Origin: Pseudevernia furfuracea
Lineage: Eukaryota > Ascomycota > Lecanoromycetes > Lecanorales > Parmeliaceae
DNA: 64,000 nucleotides
Assembly: GCA_022315425.1 (NCBI GenBank)
Contig: JAIUPT010000041.1
Coordinates: forward strand, 682,001-746,000
Direction of reading: 5' to 3'
A program made the translations under genes and the position numbers. Positions 1-9,481 of this stretch are shown here, in pieces. The notes beneath the pieces are model-generated. The model had not been told where the DNA came from. It made no database searches and was given only the letters and a program-made list of their open reading frames with translations. Position 1 is the first letter of the stretch. The number at the start of each line of letters is the position of its first letter.

Positions 1-3000
1 GAAACATATTGCTAGCAACTCTTTGAAGCGATCTTCGTCAAACTTGCTCCAATCAATTGTTTGAAATACTTCAAAACGTGAGACAGTGGATTCGAAGCTA
101 GAACTAAGGATATTGACAGCAGGAGAAGGAGAAGGAGAAGGAGCAGGCACGAACAGTTCAATGGACCTGTTGCGCATGGCTCGTGAAAGCTCGCCATGGC
201 GCGGATCCATTGTCATGAACAATCGAAAACATGAATGAGGCTTTAAGACCTGAGCACTGCCGTCTGGACTGCGATGTTCATTGATGCTTAGAAACCCATT
301 CGGCTCCAGCAGTGAATTCAGTCTGTCCAGGACTGCAGGGCTGCACAGGTTGGCGTTGTCAAGAACCAGCCATCTGCCTTGCTTCAAGGCTTTGACAAGG
401 ACACCGTCCACCCATTCAAAGCGAGCACAATCTCCAATAGCAGCGCGCTGCGTAAGACCCTCGTATTCATACAAGAAGTCGGTATATCTTGAGGACGGGT
501 ACGCCAGTGCGACGCCCCGGATTAGCTGGATGATCTCGGACATATTAGTTGTGGTACCTCTAAGCTTTTCCTCTACTCTGATGAGGTCTTTGCTTAGATC
601 GACGTTGGAGACCAGCTGTTCCGTGAGTGCTCTTTGGGTGTAATCTCGCAGTCGTTTCACAAAACCAGTGACGCCGCGTTCGGGGTCCAGCTGCTCGTAT
701 CCTCCTAATAAATCCATGGTATCCATATCAGGATTGAGTGATAGATTCACCACTTCAGCTCCAACAGAGCTTGCCAACTGGAGGATCAAATTAGTCTTTC
801 CTGATCCAGAGGGCCCAACTAACAAGCAGGGCCAGTTGTTCTGTATGCAAATCATCATAGATTCTGCGATGGCTAAACTGTACTGTGCTGTCCTTAGACG
901 GCGGCTCGAGACTGCTCGGGACAATTTGTCTCGGGGCAAAAACCCAAGACCGATTTCGACTGTAGCGTCACTCTTACCATGAAAGTAGCTTTGAGATTCA
1001 GTGTTAGAAAGATACTGTTGCAGTAACTTCGACACAGCGGTCACATCGTCAGGCGCCCTGAAACGTTGTAAAAATAACAATCGCTGGTAGTCAGCCGGAC
1101 TTGCGGTTGGCATCAGTCCATTTTGAATGGACAGTAAGTGAAGCCAACGTAAGTTGTCACGGAGATTGATCTCCCACGGACCGCCATGTGCTCCAATTGA
1201 GCGATCTTGCTGAAGAAGCTGGCTCAACGCGGCAACGCATTGTATTACCTTGTGAGTTTCATGAAGGCGGGAAGCTGGAAATATCTCTCTTGAGATGACC
1301 AATAGATCCTTTGGTGTGAATACTTCGGCATATACTACTGTAAAACGATCAATGAAAGAAGCAGGTAAACCCTTTCTCCCACCACCCTGATGGTGCGGGT
1401 TTTGGGCGGCGAAAACTACGAAATCGGGATGCCTTTCGAAAGTCTGATCAAGTTCGGAGATGTAGACTTGACCTCGATGATCGAGACATGCGTTGAGACC
1501 CTCTAGCACAGTCTGCGAAGCTAGGTTCATCTCATCTAGGAGGACCCATTCGCCTTTTCGCATGGCTCGAAGGAATGGTGCATCACGCCAGCCGAAACCG
1601 CCAGCCTCTTCACCTTCAATAGGAACATCAGACCCAAAGAGATCCATCAGGTCGGTTTGATCTGAAAGATTAATCCGTGTGAGGGGCATCCCAATCGAAT
1701 GGGCAAGAGCTGCAACCAGCGTTGTTTTTCCGACACCTGGACTTCCCTCAAGGAGTACGGGCTTTCGAAGTTGTAGAGCGCGCATGATCTTCATGGCATT
1801 AGCAGTGGTCGTCGGGGCCTGCAGACTGTACTTTGGATCTGGTACCGCGACTGATGATTTCGGGAGGCTGAAAGGACCAATAGCAAACTTATCCCTTGTA
1901 ATAGACAGCTGATAGGCTTCGCCGTATGATGAAGACAAGCTATGGCCGAACAGCTCGTCAAGTTTCAACAAGCAGGCCTGACGCTCCTTCGGAACTGCGG
2001 TCTCTGAAATTGACATCTTAGAAGCTGGATCAGCACCTAAACCGTCAATGTATACCATGGCGGCCCCATGGAGTAGCGCAGGATACGGGTCTGACGCGTG
2101 AAAGGTGTTCGCAAATTGTATCCACGAAAGCAAGTCTCGTATCGAGATATGTGGTGCGACAACATTATACTTCGCCGCATACCATGCCGCAAATTCGATC
2201 ATGGGCTGTGAGAAGTCGAGTAGCTGCCCTGTAAGCTTGGCTTGCGCAATCTCCAACATCTCGTCCTTCTCTGAAGCATGCGGGACCCAGATCTCCGTGA
2301 ATCGGTTTCGCAGCGCCGGAGATAACTCTCGCTTGCCATAATCACCGCCCGGATTCATGGTTGCAAGGAACTGAAAGCCCGGCAATGCCTTCACAAGTGC
2401 ATCATCCGAGCCTTTCTCCGCAAGAAACAAGGTGCGGGAAGGTTCGAGCACGCTATTCAACCGTTCGAGGACCGAGTCATCAGCAAGGGAGATCTCATCT
2501 AGCAGGAAATGCTGGCCATTCTCCATGGCATGAACAAGGCTACCGTCAGCCCATTCGAACAACGCATTTGCCCTGTTTTTGGCCTGCTCAATGCGAAGGC
2601 GAGATTCATCGGACAGTACTGCAGGCTTTTGGCGCTGCAATGTTTCGTACACACTTTGTAGGGTGGAAATATTGTATTCTATTTCGTTGTCGAAAGCATC
2701 ACAGCTTTTCAAGACAGCGATCAACTCTTCAGAAAGCTGCATTTCAGCTAGAGTCCTGTTCCTGATTGGCCGTTGAGCACCAATCAAGTCACCCGTCTCC
2801 ATGTTTTGGTGTGCGTTGACAATGTGCAGCTGAGTATTTGTTATCTCCGCAATAACTTGGCATATTGTAGTCTTGCCGGATCCTGTTTTCCCGACGAGAA
2901 GAACAGGCTCATTATTTCTGAGAGCTTCGGTGACAAGCACGTAGAGGCGCCGCATAGGCTTTGTCCAAACAACGTCTCGGCATGATGAAATCGGCAAGCC

Positions 3001-6000
3001 CAATGACTGTTCCATCTTGTGCAAGCTGAAGGCTTGAGTCTCATCGATCTGGACCTTCATGACTTCCTCGATGACCCGTTTCACGGCGTCACGCTCTTCA
3101 GGATTTCGGACTCGCTCAGCTAGCAGGAAGAAGCCATTAATTGCGAGCTGCTCACGGTCATCTGCATCACGAAATGCCCACCGAAAGAGATCTCTCAGAG
3201 TCGCGAAGCTGTTCTTCTGCTCGAACAGCCGCTCGCTCTGACGAAGGATCGATAACTTTTTGTACACAGCAACAATCTTTGTGCAGAACGATGGTGCTAT
3301 TTGGCTTCTTTCGCGAAGAATAGTCTCAAGCTCGTCATCTGGAATATCATCGAAGTGCAGCTCTAGAAAACGATTACGAAACGCTCGAGACAAAACTTTG
3401 CGCCCCCCATACATTCCGGGTGGGTTTTGTGTAGCAAAAAGCATAAAGCTCTCATGTGGCCGCACCGTCTGCTGAGTTTCGGGTATCCAGAGCTCCCTGT
3501 TGTCATCGAGCAGGCGATTAAGTGCCTCGAGCACATCGGTTGGGGCCAGATTCAACTCATCCAGAACGACCCAGTATCCCTCTCGGAGAGCACGAACTAA
3601 TACACCTTCTTGATACTGAAGATGACCATCTGGACCCGAGACGTAAGTGCCAATATACTCCTGAAGATCAGTGTGCTCATGGTTGTTGATCCTGACGAAT
3701 TTGTTGCCAGATATTCGAGCAAGATACTCAATCATACTTGTTTTACCAGATGATGTAGGACCTTGGAGCAAGACAGGATAACGTCGGGTTGATGTAGCAC
3801 GCACTAGATTCAGTAGGTTGCGCTCGATGAAAGGCGTTATGATGTAATGAGCCTGCTGTTCGACCATGGCGGCCCCTTGAGCTATCCAGTAGTGCCTAAA
3901 TTGAATATATCGCTTACCATCGTGCGGCAAACGCGGGGTCTGGTGAAGAGCGGCCCGGTTGTTTTTCTGAACATTCAGGATGTATTCGTCTATCAGCGGT
4001 CGCAAGAGTAGCTCCGACTCCGTATTGAGCAGGGTGAGAAAGCTCATAGAGAAACCTTCGAACAGGGCCCTACGCAGTCCATAAACCGGTGCAATATCCA
4101 AGACGTAAGTCAACGTCCTAGTTAGAGTCCGGAGGCTGAAGTGGGGCTTCTGGTTCGCACCATCAACGAGTCGATTTTCATCAGCAAGCTTTCTGATCTC
4201 GAGGTAAAGCTGTGCCACGTCAGTGGCAGCGCGTAGGTCTACGTGGTTGTGGTTGCCAAGATAGGCCTTAACCACTGGGACAAGATTGTCAAGGTCCGTG
4301 TCTGGAGCTTCGACGTAAATTTCTGTAAATCTGGAGCGGAGGCTTACGGGCAGGTCGCGCTTGCCGATGTCCGTGGCAGGATTCATGGCGCCAAATATCC
4401 GAAAATCTTTATGGGCGTGGACCCTCTCAGCATCTCCGGTGTCCGTCAACAGTATAGAGGGGCCGCCGTCGATTGTATCAGAAAACAAGTCTGCCAGGCT
4501 TTCTAAAGTATCTGGCGAAGCAAGATTTATCTCATCCAGAAGGACCCATTCCCCATTTCTTGCTGCTTTCACTATATTCCCTTCGACGAATGAGAAAGCA
4601 AATCCTCTAGAGCCGCTGGCAAGGTGCATCTGAAAAGTCTGCACCTCCGAGGCAAACTTTTCCCACCTGCTCTTCAGCTGCTGGACCTTGGGAGACTGCA
4701 ACTTTCTCTTTTTGGCATGGGGTTCTGGGTTACTGATATCAGGCTGTGGATCGGCGTGCTTGAGACGAGTCTCGATCATGCGCAATGCTTCTTGCCAGAG
4801 GGTCAATGCGCGCTCCCATCGACCTCTTGCTATCGATTTGCCGATGGTCTCAATGTAATGCTGATTTCGTTTCGAAGATAATGTCTGCTCCAATAAGTCG
4901 TCAAACTCTTCTTTCATCGGCACAGCAAGAGCCCTCATGTTGACTGGCTTGTATCCACCGAGAAGATCTCCCGTCTCGCTTTGCTGTGACAGATTCACGA
5001 CAGTCAATTTCTGGTCCAATAAGTCAGCAAGTCGTTGCACAATGGTAGTCTTGCCTGTGCCTGTTTCACCGACCAACAAGCATGGTTCTGCTTGCCTGAC
5101 TGCAACAGCAACAGACTCGAGTATCCGAAGGACATGATCCGTGATCGCAAAGGGACTGGTATCCCTTTGTGGGTTTAACGACTTTGCACCATGCGGCCAT
5201 TTTTTTTTGGGTAGGCTGGCACGACCGATATGGAGTGAGTTCCCGTTGCCCTCATATCGCGGCCTCCGAGATTGTAAGCAGTATCTGACTCGCTCTGCAG
5301 GCAAGTGTAGTCCTTGCGCGACAATATCTACACCGTGGTTTCTTGAATGCTCTGATGGAGACGCTCCAACAAAGCAGTCAATAGCTTCAAGAAAGATGAA
5401 ATCATTCACTGCTTCAGTAATGGGTTCCTGGTCTGAACTGATGCCAGCCGCAAGGAGAAGTTTCTCAACTCTTCCACACCATCTTAGAAGATCTTGAGGC
5501 CCAAGCGGCCTTGATATGCAGGAATCCATAGCTGATTTGGACAACTTTGAAGATAGTTGAGCTTTTAGAGTGCTATATACATTCATAAAGCGTGGAATGT
5601 AAGCGCGAAGGATGGGAAACCGTATTTTCACAATCTCAGCAAGCTCCTCTTGGGAAGGCGTCTGGAATGGGACTCGTAACCAATGTCGGATGCCAATCAA
5701 GTTGGCTGTAGGCGTGACCTCCTCCCCATGAATGTTCGGTGCTGAACGCACGGTGGCAATAAGCTTAAACCCAGGAGCAGCCCGAACACTTTCCCCCCAG
5801 CTGGGGATTAGAAGCTCTCGTCGTTCAATCAATGGTAGTAAGCTACTGATGGTCTCCATAGGAGCTCGATTCAGGTCTTCAATAACCACCCACCGGCCCT
5901 CCGTTACTGCATTTGTCAAAACGCCTGGGCGCCAGCTGAAAGAACCTGGGGTTTTGGCATTGGTGTACATGCCAATAAGCAACTTTACATCTGTCTGCTC

Positions 6001-7008
6001 ATTGAGATGCAGAGTGACCATTGATGAGCTTTTCCCAAGCTCTCTCGCGACGCTTCTGATCAAGGAAGTCTTGCCCGCGCCAGATGAGCCGGTTATTAAC
6101 AACGGCCTTGAGTCGTTGAGACCCTCCGCAAGGGCACAAACATTCTTGGTGACGGTCTCTGTCATGACAAGCGAAGACGTAAGAGAACTCATTCCTTCAA
6201 ATCTGGGTACCAATACGCCAGCAAGGCACCATGTCGTCCTTGAAAGGTCTGCCGAAGTGATACGTCTTTGAGTTGCTAACTTGGTCATGCCCCCTTTCTG
6301 CGCATTCCGCGCAGCTCGGGTATCCTGAATTCTCCGACCAATATATTGCAGCCTTTTATCCTCCCACAAGCTGAAGAATGTGTAATCAATGATCTTGTCC
6401 TCCCAGGGACCAGCTATCTCATCTTCTCCGATATATGATTTAACCATTGATGACAGGGCCATGTCTGAAGCGTGAAGATACAAGCAGAGGACCCTGACCG
6501 CTAGGTATCTGATAGATAGGTTGTCGTGCCTCAGCAGCACTTGCAGCTGTACAGGCGTAACAGTCTCAGCAAATTCCTCATCGTCGAACATCAAAAGGCG
6601 GCAAAGCGCAAGGAGGAGTGTATGCAGCTGTCCTTCAGGCATTTCTTGTAGTGCAGTCCCCTTCCGAGATGCCAAAGCCTCCAGCGTACCATGTCTTCTT
6701 TGTTTCAACAGCGCTTTGGCGTACACAGAGGTGTGGGGCGCGGATGGGAGTACTCGTGCCAGGGCTGCCAACGCCGACAGACTGTCGGTATCTGACGCTG
6801 CCAGCCATCTGCCGCATATTTCAACAAAAGCTGGCTCATGAGTGGCAATGATTGTCGTCGTGTGCGCAGGATCGAGGGCAAGTGCGGAGAGAGTTTCGAG
6901 ATATCGTGCGTTGCTGCCTTGCCGCAGAATAAGCTGTATCTCTTCAGGTAGTTTGAAAACAGCTTGCTGTTCTGATAAAAGTTGCTTGGATTCCCAAGAG
7001 AGATCCAT
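1..7008 (-). CDS. MDN1: Midasin, ribosome-assembly AAA+ ATPase (5' part; gene runs off the window)
   Basis: Midasin (Rea1) is the giant dynein-like AAA+ ATPase that removes assembly factors from pre-60S ribosomes in the nucleolus and nucleoplasm. An uninterrupted minus-strand frame starts at the ATG at 7008 and reaches base 1 without a stop or intron (2336 codons), so this is only the N-terminal half of a roughly 5000-residue protein. After an N-terminal domain, six Walker A motifs appear in order: GSSGAGKTS (about residue 307), GETGTGKTT (647), GPTSSGKTS (about 1085), GKTGSGKTT (about 1375), GSPGVGKTT (about 1757) and GPSGSGKTN (about 2066). Each module also has a Walker B/sensor region such as VVIEDLNRAP, and the last retains MDPRHGELSRAMRNR. 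A Ser-Pro run follows it near base 130. The linker, D/E-rich region and MIDAS domain lie outside. The six-motif order makes the identification very secure. Confidence 0.96.
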   Translation of the reverse strand, partial: MDLSWESKQLLSEQQAVFKLPEEIQLILRQGSNARYLETLSALALDPAHTTTIIATHEPAFVEICGRWLAASDTDSLSALAALARVLPSAPHTSVYAKALLKQRRHGTLEALASRKGTALQEMPEGQLHTLLLALCRLLMFDDEEFAETVTPVQLQVLLRHDNLSIRYLAVRVLCLYLHASDMALSSMVKSYIGEDEIAGPWEDKIIDYTFFSLWEDKRLQYIGRRIQDTRAARNAQKGGMTKLATQRRITSADLSRTTWCLAGVLVPRFEGMSSLTSSLVMTETVTKNVCALAEGLNDSRPLLITGSSGAGKTSLIRSVARELGKSSSMVTLHLNEQTDVKLLIGMYTNAKTPGSFSWRPGVLTNAVTEGRWVVIEDLNRAPMETISSLLPLIERRELLIPSWGESVRAAPGFKLIATVRSAPNIHGEEVTPTANLIGIRHWLRVPFQTPSQEELAEIVKIRFPILRAYIPRFMNVYSTLKAQLSSKLSKSAMDSCISRPLGPQDLLRWCGRVEKLLLAAGISSDQEPITEAVNDFIFLEAIDCFVGASPSEHSRNHGVDIVAQGLHLPAERVRYCLQSRRPRYEGNGNSLHIGRASLPKKKWPHGAKSLNPQRDTSPFAITDHVLRILESVAVAVRQAEPCLLVGETGTGKTTIVQRLADLLDQKLTVVNLSQQSETGDLLGGYKPVNMRALAVPMKEEFDDLLEQTLSSKRNQHYIETIGKSIARGRWERALTLWQEALRMIETRLKHADPQPDISNPEPHAKKRKLQSPKVQQLKSRWEKFASEVQTFQMHLASGSRGFAFSFVEGNIVKAARNGEWVLLDEINLASPDTLESLADLFSDTIDGGPSILLTDTGDAERVHAHKDFRIFGAMNPATDIGKRDLPVSLRSRFTEIYVEAPDTDLDNLVPVVKAYLGNHNHVDLRAATDVAQLYLEIRKLADENRLVDGANQKPHFSLRTLTRTLTYVLDIAPVYGLRRALFEGFSMSFLTLLNTESELLLRPLIDEYILNVQKNNRAALHQTPRLPHDGKRYIQFRHYWIAQGAAMVEQQAHYIITPFIERNLLNLVRATSTRRYPVLLQGPTSSGKTSMIEYLARISGNKFVRINNHEHTDLQEYIGTYVSGPDGHLQYQEGVLVRALREGYWVVLDELNLAPTDVLEALNRLLDDNRELWIPETQQTVRPHESFMLFATQNPPGMYGGRKVLSRAFRNRFLELHFDDIPDDELETILRERSQIAPSFCTKIVAVYKKLSILRQSERLFEQKNSFATLRDLFRWAFRDADDREQLAINGFFLLAERVRNPEERDAVKRVIEEVMKVQIDETQAFSLHKMEQSLGLPISSCRDVVWTKPMRRLYVLVTEALRNNEPVLLVGKTGSGKTTICQVIAEITNTQLHIVNAHQNMETGDLIGAQRPIRNRTLAEMQLSEELIAVLKSCDAFDNEIEYNISTLQSVYETLQRQKPAVLSDESRLRIEQAKNRANALFEWADGSLVHAMENGQHFLLDEISLADDSVLERLNSVLEPSRTLFLAEKGSDDALVKALPGFQFLATMNPGGDYGKRELSPALRNRFTEIWVPHASEKDEMLEIAQAKLTGQLLDFSQPMIEFAAWYAAKYNVVAPHISIRDLLSWIQFANTFHASDPYPALLHGAAMVYIDGLGADPASKMSISETAVPKERQACLLKLDELFGHSLSSSYGEAYQLSITRDKFAIGPFSLPKSSVAVPDPKYSLQAPTTTANAMKIMRALQLRKPVLLEGSPGVGKTTLVAALAHSIGMPLTRINLSDQTDLMDLFGSDVPIEGEEAGGFGWRDAPFLRAMRKGEWVLLDEMNLASQTVLEGLNACLDHRGQVYISELDQTFERHPDFVVFAAQNPHHQGGGRKGLPASFIDRFTVVYAEVFTPKDLLVISREIFPASRLHETHKVIQCVAALSQLLQQDRSIGAHGGPWEINLRDNLRWLHLLSIQNGLMPTASPADYQRLLFLQRFRAPDDVTAVSKLLQQYLSNTESQSYFHGKSDATVEIGLGFLPRDKLSRAVSSRRLRTAQYSLAIAESMMICIQNNWPCLLVGPSGSGKTNLILQLASSVGAEVVNLSLNPDMDTMDLLGGYEQLDPERGVTGFVKRLRDYTQRALTEQLVSNVDLSKDLIRVEEKLRGTTTNMSEIIQLIRGVALAYPSSRYTDFLYEYEGLTQRAAIGDCARFEWVDGVLVKALKQGRWLVLDNANLCSPAVLDRLNSLLEPNGFLSINEHRSPDGSAQVLKPHSCFRLFMTMDPRHGELSRAMRNRSIELFVPAPSPSPSPAVNILSSSFESTVSRFEVFQTIDWSKFDEDRFKELLAICF

Positions 7009-7480
7009 CTCGGCATAACACTGTGTGACCTACCAAAGCTGCAATGCAAAAAAAAAAGTTCACAGTTTGAATGTCCAAAAGTTTAGCCGAGGAACAGCCA
7101 TTACGAGAGTTAGGTCGCACACACTAGATTCAGGAATGCCGGATAATTCGACATTGGAGCGGAAATTTTGAAATGTTGGGGGTGCAAATTACATATATTA
7201 CTTCACAACAGAGATTCCGTCGTCAGAGTAATTGGTTGCTTGTAGTATTGACCGGCTTATGCCAATTCACAAAACTTTGAGATCTCTTGGCGTGTGACTC
7301 CTGTCACCCGCGAGCCGCCTATGCTGCTCTCATCTACTTTACTGTGCTAAATCTCAAAGATTCGATGATTTACCGTAAATTCATAATACGCTGTCTCGTT
7401 TGCTCTATTGACGAGACTAACAAGATACATCAATCCACAATGGATGAGAACAATTTTTGTAAGCCCCTCGTACCACACTC
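7009..7480. other. Intergenic region between midasin start and SSU1 stop
   Basis: About 470 bp between two genes in the same orientation. It must hold the midasin promoter and the SSU1 3' end. It is moderately AT-rich with an A-run near 7050. I see no ORF, RNA gene or clear element in it. Confidence 0.6.
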
Positions 7481-9279
7481 TCATGCATGCTTCTCGTCTT
7501 CAGGAGCTTCTTCGCTCTTTCTCAGGTCTTGCAAACAAGGCGCGAAGAACAGTTCGCCAGTCAGAGAATGCCGAAGGGTATTCAATGCTACAATGATCCA
7601 AAGTATAATGACGGCGATCGAGAATATCTAATTGCAAACCAGTAAGCTTTTGCAGATGACTAGCGTGTCTTAACCCATAGATCAACACGTACTGTTCCAA
7701 GGACCGAAAAGAATCTCGAAGGGATCTCCTTTCCGAACTGATTGGTAGCGAGCGTGTAAACACCAATTGGAAAGGTGAACCCCCACCAGCCCATATTGAA
7801 CGGAAACCTGGAACGAGCGATTGATGCGAGAGCGAAAAACAGCCACACTAGGCCGAATCCCCACATTACCAAAGCAATAAGTAATCCCACAACGTAGAAA
7901 ATCTCGCCAGCGTTGGGGATCAATGTTCCAGTCTTGGGAAATATTTTCATGGCTACAGTGCCGAGTTGCATGACTCCATAAGCCCCTGTAGAAGATTTCC
8001 GAGTCAGCATATTCTTTTCAGGGGTTGAGACCTGACTATGGAGACAAGTTTGCTAAACTAAATGGGGCTTTGGCTCCCAAGACAAGCTTTGCAGTTGGAA
8101 TGCTAGTATTTTTTGGGGGGTGGGGGGAGGAACGCCTCCGGTGTGTACACACCTTGACCAAGGGGACCTAGGGGAAGGAAGACCGAGACAATGACTTCTC
8201 GAGGCGGTAACTGGTACATTGTCTACGCAGATCTCGGAGTTAGCATTGCTTATCCGAGGCACGAAATGGAGTTGCAAGATAGGTACTGGGAGTAGAAGGA
8301 TTTTTCGCTCCCAAAAGACATCTTGAGACTCAAGATGTTAGATCAATATCAAATAGGAAGGATCAGCTCCAAAATATACGTACCAAGCGTTGAAAGTACA
8401 ACACAAGCGTGAACATCGCCAGAGGTACCCCGGTTCCCCAGAGTATGTAGCTGACCGTCAATGTCCACAGAGCATATTGGGGATTCGGCAGAACGTCGGC
8501 TACGATGGCCCCTGATGCGGCAGCAACGATGGTGCTGACAATCGGCAACAGCCATGCAGCCGTCATAGTGGAAAGCTTGGCCTCGTGGAGTGTCATTCTA
8601 TCAGTTTAGCTTTACTTATCAGCAAGATTGTGGGTTCATATGCTGCATCAGAGTTCATTTGGGGGAACGGACAGGACAAAAGGCAAGTAAAAGCAGATTG
8701 CAAGGGCAATGACCGCGTCAATCCACCACAATGCCCAAGCAAACGTGATAGTCCAAGGACCCCAAGCGGGCACGCATACGAAGACCACCATATTGACGAT
8801 AGTGGCTAGGCCCATTGGGAATGTGCCAAGGAACAAAGATTGCGTTGGATGTCGAATCATCACCCCCCAGATTTTCGGATAGAGTGCATATCTCATTATC
8901 GATGCTAAAGTAAAAATAATGAAAAGAAAGACATTAAGTGCAAACACAACGATAGACAACCAGTAGAGCCACACTCCATTGTATGGCAGATTGTGGAGTA
9001 ATATCGAGACTACGCCAGTACCCATGATAACCGAGAACCAACTGCCAAGGTCAATGGCCGTAAAAGTTATGCACAGACGTTTTCTTACGAGGGCGTAAAA
9101 TTTCGAATGAGCTTACGCCACCCATGGTATTCAAAGGGCGCTGGTGGTGGCCCTTTTCCCCCAGGCTCAGGATCAACGTTTATATCCTGGAGACCTGTCT
9201 CTGGATCAGCGGGTTGCTTTTTGCTCGCATGACCATGCCAGGAAATGCTGTCAGGGCCGCCGTTGAGTGCTGGGTCCAT
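7481..9279 (-). CDS. SSU1: SSU1-type sulfite efflux pump (tellurite-resistance/dicarboxylate transporter family)
   Basis: Plasma-membrane sulfite exporter of the TDT family, with about ten membrane helices. I splice six exons: 9279-9089, 9041-8673, 8597-8384, 8222-8153, 7985-7693 and 7627-7481, giving 1284 nt and 427 aa with all phases consistent. The start MDPALNGG leads to FTPSWFSVIMGTGVVS across intron 1. Family signatures follow in order: SILLHNLPYN, LFLGTFPMG, WALWWIDAV, MTAAWLLPIVST, LPPREVIVSVFLPLGPLG, GVMQLGTVAMKIFPKTG and a C-terminal helix ending in EDEKHA. Introns 3 and 4 are long for this window (161 and 167 nt), so their exact limits are the least certain part, but the short exon between them carries the conserved LPPREV segment and must be coding. 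It lies 202 bp from, and divergent to, the CLC gene. Confidence 0.9.
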
Positions 9280-9481
9280 GATATAAATCTTCTTTGAGAT
9301 CGTGGTAACTGGTAGCCCGCAATTCGATGTAGATTTGCAATTACTTAATCTCCGGAGGCTCGGAGGCTCTGTCGTAGAAGAGGCGCGCTCGGCGCGGCAA
9401 CCGCCAGGCGCTTACACTGCATCCATCATTACTTAACATTCTGCCAAGGCAAGGCAGCATATTTGAACGCCTATCAGCAGG
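9280..9481. promoter_or_regulatory. Shared divergent promoter of SSU1 and CLC genes
   Basis: Only 202 bp separate the two start codons, so the transcripts probably share regulatory sequence. The interval contains a GC-rich stretch around 9380-9415. No specific factor site can be named with confidence. Confidence 0.45.

Noticed and set aside
1..7008. Many plus-strand ORFs of 60-180 codons
   Set aside because: They are antisense shadows of the midasin frame, which carries all conserved motifs.
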